A stretch of 33,582 bases of DNA from Candidatus Hydrogenedentota bacterium. Lineage in GTDB: Bacteria; Hydrogenedentota; Hydrogenedentia; Hydrogenedentales; JAJRTN01. Where the stretch lies: NCBI GenBank assembly GCA_024278275.1, contig JAJRTN010000014.1:1-33582 (forward strand), given 5' to 3'. Every line of letters starts with the position of its first letter. Positions within the stretch are counted from its first letter, which is position 1. The translations under genes were made by a program, and so were the position numbers. Shown here piece by piece: positions 8,131 to 15,564 of the stretch. The notes beneath the pieces are model-generated. The model was not told where the DNA came from and searched no databases. It saw nothing but the letters and a program-made list of their open reading frames with translations.

Positions 8131-9300
8131 TCAGGCCCAGTCTTTGAGGGGGTGCTCCCGTTCTGCCTGGGGGATTGTTATCCGCCGCCCGTTCACATGA
8201 GAGGCGAAAACACCTTGAATCATTTCCTGCGCCATCACGGAACGGGCCAGGCTCGTCTGGGGCTCGCGATCCGCCTCGATGCTCGCGATGAGGTCGTCCA
8301 CGATGTACTTGTGCCGCTCGCGGCGTTCATCCGCCACCGTGAAATCCGGCATCCCGGGCAATGGCTTCCATGGCGTGCCATGCGCGGCGGTCCAGCGCGA
8401 ATCATCCAGCCACCACGCCTCGGGCACCACGCCCATGTGTACCTGTATGACCCCTTTCCCCCCGTGGATGGTCACCCCCCAGCGTCCGCCGCCACCGTCG
8501 CGGGAATACATGGAACTGAAATGCCCCGCCTTTCCCTTGGCAAAGCCATAGAGGGCGTGTAGGCGGTTGCCCACGATGGGCCCCAGGGGTTCGGTGGCCT
8601 CGCGCACGTTCTCCGGTCGCGCGGGCTTGCCATTGTGCGTGATATCGGCCTGGCACCACGACGGCGGCCCCATGAGATACGCCATGAGGTCGAAGATATG
8701 CGTACCCAGCACGATAAGGTCTTCCGCGCCGGCCCGGTGGTCCTCCTTTCCCCGGCCCCGGATCTCGTAAATGGAGCCGATAAGTTTCTCGTCCCACATC
8801 ATTTTCTTCACATGCGCCATGATCGGCGTCATGCGCACGTTATAGGCCAGGGCCCACTTCAGGTTCTTCGCCTTCACCGCCGCCACCATGGCATCCGCCT
8901 CGGCCAGGTCAACGGCCAGGGGCTTTTCAAGGTAGCCGTGGGCGCCCACGTCCGCGCAGGCCAGGACATAGTCCCGGTGGTTTACCGTGGTGCGCGGCCC
9001 CACCGCCACGAGATCCGGTTTTTCCTTCTCCAGCATTTCGCGGTAGTCGGCATAGGTCCGCGCCGCACCCGCTTCCTTGCCCGCCCGCGTGCGGCCCTCC
9101 TCCGAGGGATCCGCCAGGGCCACCACCTCCACGTCATCCCGCAAGGCGAAGGCGAGGTGCATGCTGTGGCCATAGGCCCCGTTTTTCAGGTCGCCGATAA
9201 TACAAGCGCGGTATTTCCTGGGCGCTCCTTGCCCCACCGCCACGGCCGCCACCGATGCCGAAGCGCCGGCGGCGAGGAAAGTTCTTCGGTTCATGAACAT
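8131..9300 (-). CDS. Tat-exported Gfo/Idh/MocA-family oxidoreductase
   Basis: A 389-residue NAD(P)-dependent oxidoreductase of the glucose-fructose oxidoreductase/inositol dehydrogenase family. The N-terminus MNRRTFLAAGASASVAA is a twin-arginine signal, so the folded, cofactor-loaded enzyme is likely exported. A Rossmann region follows (ACIIGDLKNGAYGHS, VEVVALADPSEE), then the conserved EKPLAVDLAEAD with the active-site Lys, and a C-terminal alpha/beta substrate domain. The dinucleotide loop reads GDLKNGAYGH rather than a plain GxGxxG. The ATG at 9300 has AAGGAG 8 bases upstream; an ATG 6 bases later is also possible. It lies 146 bases downstream of a GH2 gene on the same strand, consistent with modifying released sugars. 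The substrate cannot be named. Confidence 0.93.
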   Translation of the reverse strand: MFMNRRTFLAAGASASVAAVAVGQGAPRKYRACIIGDLKNGAYGHSMHLAFALRDDVEVVALADPSEEGRTRAGKEAGAARTYADYREMLEKEKPDLVAVGPRTTVNHRDYVLACADVGAHGYLEKPLAVDLAEADAMVAAVKAKNLKWALAYNVRMTPIMAHVKKMMWDEKLIGSIYEIRGRGKEDHRAGAEDLIVLGTHIFDLMAYLMGPPSWCQADITHNGKPARPENVREATEPLGPIVGNRLHALYGFAKGKAGHFSSMYSRDGGGGRWGVTIHGGKGVIQVHMGVVPEAWWLDDSRWTAAHGTPWKPLPGMPDFTVADERRERHKYIVDDLIASIEADREPQTSLARSVMAQEMIQGVFASHVNGRRITIPQAEREHPLKDWA

Positions 9301-9446
9301 TATGATCGCTCCTTCCATTCATTCCGTACCATGTGCGAAACGATGATTTTCAACGAGATTGCGGTCCCACGGCGGGCAGGTGAATGCTCCTCGATTCCAC
9401 AAACACCTTTGCGTAACTCCTGGGGAAAAACATGGTTTATGCGCCC

Positions 9447-12400
9447 CTATCCCGCCGCGGGATGGACGGTTGCGGCGTTCCAGGCCTTCACGGTGACCCC
9501 GCTCAAGTCCTGACCGGGATCGCCCAGGGTGAAGGTTACGCGCCGGGTCTCCTGCGGGTAAAGGGAAAAGCTGTTATCCTCCAGGTAGGTCCCGTAGACG
9601 TAGGGGAAGTCATCGATGATCACGTTGAAAGCGGGGCGGTCGGCGGTGTTGGTGATCACGAACGCCCCCTCCGCGCCGTCCCGCTCCAGGCGGACCTCCA
9701 GCTTCACTTTGGGCAGGTTGAGCAGGCGCGCTTCCGCCAGGTTGCCGTAGGCCGCGAAGGCCTCCGGGGCGCGGTCGTGGGGCCAGCCCCAGGCCGGGAT
9801 TTCCTCCACCTTCTTTATGGCATCCGTCGTAACGTGGAAATTGAACCAGGACCACTGGTCCGAAAGGCGCGCGCCATCGCCGTCGCGCAGGGACACGGCC
9901 AGGAGGAAGGGCGTCACCTTGGCGGGGTCCAGGGTCAGGGCCAGTTGATCCAGTTCCACTCGTGTCGCCGTGGGGACGTTCTCCACGGGGTAGTCTTTGC
10001 GCCACAGTTCCTCCAGATCACTGCCGTAGATCACCACGCGGACCGTGGCGTGCTTCAGCGGCAGCGAGGAATCATTGGCCGCGTAAACCCCTGCGTGGAA
10101 CGTCTCGCCTGGTGCCCAGTCGTACCGGTCATACTGGACGAAGGCGGCACGGGGCGCGTAGAACTGCTTGGCCCGGTAGTAGGACAGCTTGGGGTAACCG
10201 TAGAACCCGACCACGCCCCAGGCCTGCCCGGGGAAGAGTTCGGTCATCTTGTAGAACCAGAGGCCGCCCTTGTTGAGGTAACTTCCGGCCCGTTGCAGGT
10301 TGGTGGCGAAGGCGATCTCGTCGCCCTGGGCCATCTGGCCGTACTCGATGTATTGCCGCCAACTGTTGATGGGGCCGTAGTCGGCGTAGCGCATGAGTTT
10401 CGCCATGTCGCCGTAGCCGAACTGGTTCATGTGCGACATGATCCCGCCGTCGTCCTGTGCCGGGAGCCAGGTCTCCAGCTTTTTTTTCGGCAGGTACCGG
10501 AGCGATTCCAGCCAGTTGCTCATAGTGGGCAGGCCGAATTCGCCGTACCACACGGAGGGGCTGTTCACGAAACCGCTGTCAATGGGCTGCCCATTATGGA
10601 ACACGCCCCAATTATGGAAACTGCCGCCCCAGGGACTGGTCCGGTGGAAGGGGCGCGTGCGGTCGTATTGCCGGCAGCGCCGCCCCACCAGCAACAGACC
10701 GTCGTCGTTGCCCGAGATCGCCACGTTCTCGTTGCCCCCGCCCCACATGACCAGCGACGGATGATTCCGGTTCCGCTTCACCACGGCGGTCACCTGCCGG
10801 TCGAGTACCGCCGGGTCGGTGAGGGGGAAATCCGGCGGCCCCCAGCAATAGGGGAACTCCTCGTAGACCATGAGGCCCTTCTCGTCGCAGAGGCGGTAGA
10901 AGGTGTCGGTTTCCACCATGCCGCCGCCCCAGCAGCGAAACATCTGGATGCCGCCGCGCCGGGCCGTTTCGAGGATGTGTTCATACTTGGCGGGGTCGCC
11001 CTGGAGCATGGGATCGGTCCAGCACCAGTTCGCGCCCTTGATGAACATGGGCACGCCGTTGATGACGAATTGCCAGCGGTAATCTTCCACGGCCTTTTGG
11101 CCGCGCAGGGGTTTCATCTCGATGGTGCGGATGCCGAAACGGGTGGTCTTCAGGTCCTTTCCGCCGATGCTTGCGCGCAGGTGGTAGAGCGGCTGGCCGC
11201 CGTAGTTCATGGGCCACCAGGCCTTGGCATGGGGCAATTCGATGACTGTCTCCCACCGGGCCTTGCCATAAGGCACGTTGATGGTGTTGGTGAAGGCCGT
11301 GAGCGGGCCGTCGAAGTTTGCCCCTTCCATCTCGAAGCGCACCGTGGTTCTTACCGATCCCGGAACACGGCTGTTGGTGTAGTACTCGACCGCCAGGGTG
11401 GCGCCATCGCCGCTGAGGACCTTCGTTTTCACGAAGGGCGCTTCGATCTCCACCTCGGGCACGGTTTCCAGGGTCACGCCGCGCCAGATGCCCATGGAGA
11501 CAAGGTGGCCATAGTGCCAGCCCCATCCCGGGCTTCCCTTGAGAATGCCGGTCCAGGCGTCGGGCACCGTATCGACGCAGACCACGAGTTCATTGGGCTT
11601 GTCGAAATAGAGCAACGGGGTCACATCGTAGGACGGTCCGCCGAACATGCCCTGGTGGTATCCCAGCGTATGGCCGTTGAGGTAGAAGGACGCGCCGTAG
11701 TCCACCCCGTCGAAGTAGAGGCGAATGTCCTCTCCCTTCCAGTCCGCGGGCACGTCGAAGGTGCGTGCGAACCACCAGTCCTGCTGTTCGATACGGGTTT
11801 TCCGGTGATGCCAGGCGAAGTCCTTCGGCCAGCCATGTTCGTGCAATTCCTTCCACGTGTTGTCGTCCCACAGGGGGTCCTCGATCTCACCCAGCTTGAG
11901 CAGGGCGTTCTGTACCGTCGTCGGCACCTGCACCGTGTACCAGTCGTCCCGCTTCGTCCCGTAAGCAAACCACTTTTCCGTGACGCCCTGGCGTTCCACG
12001 GCGGTGAGGCGGTTCTCTTTCGTCAAATCGGGACGCTTGAAGGGCGCGGCCCCTTTCATACGCCACGCGCCGTCGAGCGACAGCCGCTTCCCGGGCGTGG
12101 CCTTGGCGACCGGTGGGGCGGGCCTGGCCTCGGCCCGCATGACAGGCAGACGGCTTTCCGCCTCCACCGAGCGGTCCCCGTACAGCACCGCCGTTTCATA
12201 CCGTTCATCCATCACTTCGTCCAGAAAACGTTCCCCCTTTGGCATGGTCAGGTTGTCCACGATGGTTGCGTCACCCACGATACTTTCTCCCACGGCATTG
12301 GGGGTCACGCCGTCGTCGCTCACCACGTCAAAATGGAAGACGGCCACATTGCCCGCCGTCCCGGCCGGGCCTTTCGGCACCCGGCCCAAAAGCGTACCGT

Positions 12401-12947
12401 TCCCGCGACGGATGACCAACTCGTCCAGCGCGCCGGTCATGCGCAACGCTTCGTTGGGGATGGACGCCACGTGGACCGCCGGCGCGTCAAAGATCAGACG
12501 CTGAGCATAGCGCTTTTCCAGGACCAACGTACCATCCAGGTAAAGCTGGTAGCCTTGGTCTTCCAGGCGAAAGGCCAGAAAGAACCAGGTGTTAAGCGGC
12601 GGAACCACCGGACTTCGGCTGTCGCCCACCTGTGGAATGTAGACCGACAGTTGACCGGATCCCGCCGCGGTGTAGACCTCCCAGTGCCGTCCCGATTTCG
12701 GACCCGACGCCAGGATGATGTTGAAGGCATCAAACCGGTCCAGCCGCACCCAGCAGGAAAAGGTGACCGGTCTTTTCTCCAGCAACGCGCCGACGGGAAA
12801 CGACGCCGTCCGTCCCGCCGAGGCAAGATCCAGGGCCGTCCCGTACTTCCCGGACACCAGGCGGTGGTTACCGTCCGCCCGTGCCGTGCCCGCAACCACG
12901 AGGACCGTCAAGGCCAGTCCGATTCCTGCTTTCTGCCACACTTTCAT
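9447..12947 (-). CDS. Secreted GH2 glycosidase (beta-mannosidase-like) with N-terminal LamG/ConA-like domain
   Basis: An 1166-residue protein with a Sec signal (MKVWQKAGIGLALTVLVVAGTARA). Residues about 30-230 form a ConA/LamG-like beta-sandwich (TFSCWVRLDRF..., WFFLAFRLE..., YLDGTLVLE..., GALDELVI). From about 300 the GH2 modules follow: the sugar-binding jelly roll (LSLDGAWRM, FDGVDYGASFYLNG), immunoglobulin-like domains and a TIM barrel (NGVPMFIKGANWCWTD). The acid/base is predicted as Glu740 in WGGGNEN and the nucleophile as Glu803 in WYGEFGLP; both resemble the beta-mannosidase branch. Extra beta domains close the protein. It acts outside the cytoplasm on an oligo- or polysaccharide; linkage is uncertain. 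It diverges from the SGNH-GH5 gene across a 281-base region, suggesting shared control. Confidence 0.92.
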   Translation of the reverse strand: MKVWQKAGIGLALTVLVVAGTARADGNHRLVSGKYGTALDLASAGRTASFPVGALLEKRPVTFSCWVRLDRFDAFNIILASGPKSGRHWEVYTAAGSGQLSVYIPQVGDSRSPVVPPLNTWFFLAFRLEDQGYQLYLDGTLVLEKRYAQRLIFDAPAVHVASIPNEALRMTGALDELVIRRGNGTLLGRVPKGPAGTAGNVAVFHFDVVSDDGVTPNAVGESIVGDATIVDNLTMPKGERFLDEVMDERYETAVLYGDRSVEAESRLPVMRAEARPAPPVAKATPGKRLSLDGAWRMKGAAPFKRPDLTKENRLTAVERQGVTEKWFAYGTKRDDWYTVQVPTTVQNALLKLGEIEDPLWDDNTWKELHEHGWPKDFAWHHRKTRIEQQDWWFARTFDVPADWKGEDIRLYFDGVDYGASFYLNGHTLGYHQGMFGGPSYDVTPLLYFDKPNELVVCVDTVPDAWTGILKGSPGWGWHYGHLVSMGIWRGVTLETVPEVEIEAPFVKTKVLSGDGATLAVEYYTNSRVPGSVRTTVRFEMEGANFDGPLTAFTNTINVPYGKARWETVIELPHAKAWWPMNYGGQPLYHLRASIGGKDLKTTRFGIRTIEMKPLRGQKAVEDYRWQFVINGVPMFIKGANWCWTDPMLQGDPAKYEHILETARRGGIQMFRCWGGGMVETDTFYRLCDEKGLMVYEEFPYCWGPPDFPLTDPAVLDRQVTAVVKRNRNHPSLVMWGGGNENVAISGNDDGLLLVGRRCRQYDRTRPFHRTSPWGGSFHNWGVFHNGQPIDSGFVNSPSVWYGEFGLPTMSNWLESLRYLPKKKLETWLPAQDDGGIMSHMNQFGYGDMAKLMRYADYGPINSWRQYIEYGQMAQGDEIAFATNLQRAGSYLNKGGLWFYKMTELFPGQAWGVVGFYGYPKLSYYRAKQFYAPRAAFVQYDRYDWAPGETFHAGVYAANDSSLPLKHATVRVVIYGSDLEELWRKDYPVENVPTATRVELDQLALTLDPAKVTPFLLAVSLRDGDGARLSDQWSWFNFHVTTDAIKKVEEIPAWGWPHDRAPEAFAAYGNLAEARLLNLPKVKLEVRLERDGAEGAFVITNTADRPAFNVIIDDFPYVYGTYLEDNSFSLYPQETRRVTFTLGDPGQDLSGVTVKAWNAATVHPAAG

Positions 12948-13228
12948 TCGGTTTGCCCTTTCAGGGGTTCAGCGAGAAACATCATTCTACCGCAATAATC
13001 CGTGTGAATCTCGAATTGACGGAACATCCCCGGGAATAAACGTTATTCGTCCCTGTGGCGCCGTCTATCAGCGCCCGAGTGGGGGGGAGGCTCTCCCCGG
13101 CCTCCGTATTCTTACATGTTTTTCTACGGACTGTGTCAAGACAGCGGACGGTGACATTGATAGGATGGAATGGAGTAGTCTTACGGGCAGGAATACGTAA
13201 GGCGCGGAACCTATTGAGGGAACAAGCA
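12948..13228. promoter_or_regulatory. Divergent promoter region of the glycan-utilisation locus
   Basis: 281 bases separate the start codons of the minus-strand GH2 gene and the plus-strand SGNH-GH5 gene. It must hold promoters for both. I see no convincing -35/-10 pair, but a perfect inverted repeat lies at 13034-13048. The stretch is more AT-rich than its neighbours between 12985 and 13050. Confidence 0.5.
13034..13048. promoter_or_regulatory. Candidate transcription-factor operator
   Basis: GAATAA-ACG-TTATTC is a perfect 6-base inverted repeat around a CG-containing centre. It sits in the middle of the divergent region. LacI-family operators typically have a central CG flanked by A/T-rich symmetric arms, so a LacI-type sugar regulator is a reasonable guess. 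No such regulator gene is in this window. Confidence 0.4.
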
Positions 13229-15547
13229 ATGTGGACCACTTCCTGGCGATACATGATCGTCGCAATTTCACTACTGGCGATGACGGGGGCCACGGCCATG
13301 GATGATATCTATAAAGGGCTGGATGGGGACGCCATCCGGGCGCGGTCGGTGGTGGACATGGGGCAGGCGGCACGGGTGCAACGCGCGCTGGACAAGGCGC
13401 GGCGGGGCGGGAAGGTGGTCATTGGCGCCATCGGTGGCTCCATCACGGCGGGAGCCCGGGCATCCAAACCCGAGTTTCGCTGGGTGAACCGCGTGGCACA
13501 ATGGTGGATAGACACCTTTCCCCAGGCCGACATCAAGCTCGTCAACGCGGGCATCGGCGCCACCGGTTCGGACATCGGCGCACACCGGGTAAAAACGGAC
13601 CTCCTGAAGGACCGTCCCGATTTCGTCCTGGTCGAGTACGCCGTGAATGACAGCATCATCGCCACGCCGGACGAGATGCTGGAGGGCCTGCTGCGGCAGA
13701 TCCTGGCCATGCCCAACCACCCGGGCGCCATGATGCTCTTCACCATGAACAACCAGGGCCGGAACGTGCAGGCCCCGCATATCCCCGTGGGCCGGCATTA
13801 CGGCCTGCCCATGGTGAGCTACCGCGACGCCCTGTGGCCGGAGGTCGAGGCGGGGCGCGTGGCGTGGGACGACATCGGGGGGGACCACGTACACCCCAAC
13901 GACCGGGGCCATGCCATCTGCGCGGACTTGCTCATCAACGTGCTGAAACAGTGGCTGGATCAATTGCCCGATAGGGGCGCGCCCGACGTCCTTCCCCTCC
14001 CCGCGCCCCTCATCAGCGACCCCTTCGCGCGGACGGTCATGCGCAGCCGCGACAACCTGGCACCCCTGCGGAACGAGGGCTGGAGCCCCGCGCCGGGTGG
14101 CTTCTACGGGCGCGGCTGGGCGGCGGATACGCCGGGGAGCGTCATCGAGTTCGACGTGGAAGGCACGGCCATCGGCCTCATTTTCTGGCGCATCAAGGGA
14201 CCCTCGGGCATGGCCGAAGCGCAGGTGGACGACCGGCCGCCGGTGCGCCTCGATGCCTGGTTTAACGCCGACTGGGGTGGTTTCACACCCTTCCAGATGG
14301 TGGCGCGCGATCTCGAACCGGGCACGCACCGCCTCCGTGTCACCGTACTCGAGGAGAAAAACAAGCATAGCGACGGGCATCGCTTCGAGATACGCGGCAT
14401 TCCCTGCGGGGGTGCTTATGGGACACCCGTCGCTCTCCTCCGCGTGGGAGAAGATGGCACAATGCTCCGTGGCGGCACCCCTTACCGGGGCGTTGGGGTC
14501 AACTATTTCGACGCTTTTTTCCGCACCCTGCAAAACCCCGACGACACCAGCTACGACGCAGGCTTCGCCGAATTGGTCCAACGGGACATCCCTTTCGCCC
14601 GCTTCATGGCCTGTGGCTTCTGGCCCGTGGATTTCCGGCTCTACCGCGAAGACAAGGCGAAGTACTTCGCCCTGCTGGATGGGGTGATAGCAAGCGCGGC
14701 CAAGCATAAGGTGGGCCTTATCCCCAGCCTGAACTGGTACAACAGCTGTATTCCCGATATGGTGGGCGAACCGCGCAATGCCTGGGGAGACCCCGAGAGC
14801 AAGACCGTTCAGTTCATGCGGCAGTACGCCACGGAGGTGGTGTCCCGCTACGTGGATTTCCCCGCCATCTGGGCCTGGGAACTGGGCAACGAGTGGAGCC
14901 TCTCCGCCGACCTTCCCAACGCCGCCGAGTGGCGTCCCAAGATCGTGCCCCGGCTCGGAACGGCCACGTCGCGCAGCGAAAAGGACGACCTCACCACGGA
15001 CATGCTGCTCGCGGCCTTCAAGGAGTTTGCCCGTACCGTTCGCGCCATCGACCCCGTGCGCCCCATCACCACGGGCAACGCCGCGCCCCGTGAAATGGCC
15101 TCTCATTACCGCCGGGGCACCACCGGCTTCGACACCCGGGCGGAGTACCGGGCCAACCTGCTGGAGGTCACCCCCGACCCCTATGACCTGGTGTCCATCC
15201 ACTATTACCCCGAAACGCCTCAACCCCGCTTCAAGGAAAAAGAAACCTCCTTCGACGAACTGCTGGCCCTGAGCGGCGCGGCCTGCCGTTCCGCCCACAA
15301 GGCGCTTTTTCTCGGCGAATTCGGCGTGAGCAAGCAGGCCTTCGACGGCGATGCCGCGAAGATCCGCGCCCTTTTCCAGGACAGCCTTCACGACATCGTG
15401 AAAAGTGACGCCGCCCTGGCGGCCCTATGGGTTTTCGACCACGCCAACCAGGACAAAAGCTGGAATGTCACGGCGGACAACAACCGGGCCTGGATGCTCG
15501 ACGCCGTCGCCGAGGCGAACCGGCAGGTACGTGTCGTACAACCCTGA
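13229..15547 (+). CDS. Secreted SGNH-type esterase fused to a GH5-like glycosidase
   Basis: A 772-residue two-enzyme protein. A signal peptide (MWTTSWRYMIVAISLLAMTGATA) is followed by an SGNH/GDSL hydrolase: Ser71 in IGGSITAG, the Gly block NAGIGATGSDIG, Asn140 in EYAVND, and Asp219/His222 in DHVHP. A beta-sandwich segment (about 250-395) leads to a TIM-barrel glycosidase (about 410-770) with acid/base Glu555 in WELGNEWS and nucleophile Glu697 in FLGEFGVS, as in GH5 mannanase- or cellulase-like enzymes. The likely job is to strip acyl groups and cut the same glycan chain outside the cytoplasm. The ATG at 13229 has GAGGG upstream; the frame is open further 5' but looks non-coding. The GH2-like gene follows after 17 bases, so the two are probably co-transcribed. 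Confidence 0.9.
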   Translation: MWTTSWRYMIVAISLLAMTGATAMDDIYKGLDGDAIRARSVVDMGQAARVQRALDKARRGGKVVIGAIGGSITAGARASKPEFRWVNRVAQWWIDTFPQADIKLVNAGIGATGSDIGAHRVKTDLLKDRPDFVLVEYAVNDSIIATPDEMLEGLLRQILAMPNHPGAMMLFTMNNQGRNVQAPHIPVGRHYGLPMVSYRDALWPEVEAGRVAWDDIGGDHVHPNDRGHAICADLLINVLKQWLDQLPDRGAPDVLPLPAPLISDPFARTVMRSRDNLAPLRNEGWSPAPGGFYGRGWAADTPGSVIEFDVEGTAIGLIFWRIKGPSGMAEAQVDDRPPVRLDAWFNADWGGFTPFQMVARDLEPGTHRLRVTVLEEKNKHSDGHRFEIRGIPCGGAYGTPVALLRVGEDGTMLRGGTPYRGVGVNYFDAFFRTLQNPDDTSYDAGFAELVQRDIPFARFMACGFWPVDFRLYREDKAKYFALLDGVIASAAKHKVGLIPSLNWYNSCIPDMVGEPRNAWGDPESKTVQFMRQYATEVVSRYVDFPAIWAWELGNEWSLSADLPNAAEWRPKIVPRLGTATSRSEKDDLTTDMLLAAFKEFARTVRAIDPVRPITTGNAAPREMASHYRRGTTGFDTRAEYRANLLEVTPDPYDLVSIHYYPETPQPRFKEKETSFDELLALSGAACRSAHKALFLGEFGVSKQAFDGDAAKIRALFQDSLHDIVKSDAALAALWVFDHANQDKSWNVTADNNRAWMLDAVAEANRQVRVVQP

Positions 15548-15564
15548 CCAGACAGGTACACATC

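Noticed and set aside
9432-12998. 1188-codon open frame on the plus strand opposite the GH2 gene
   Set aside because: Exactly antisense to a gene with clear signal peptide, domains and catalytic motifs; its translation is low-complexity and rich in His, Gly, Arg and Val, as expected from a GC-rich antisense shadow.
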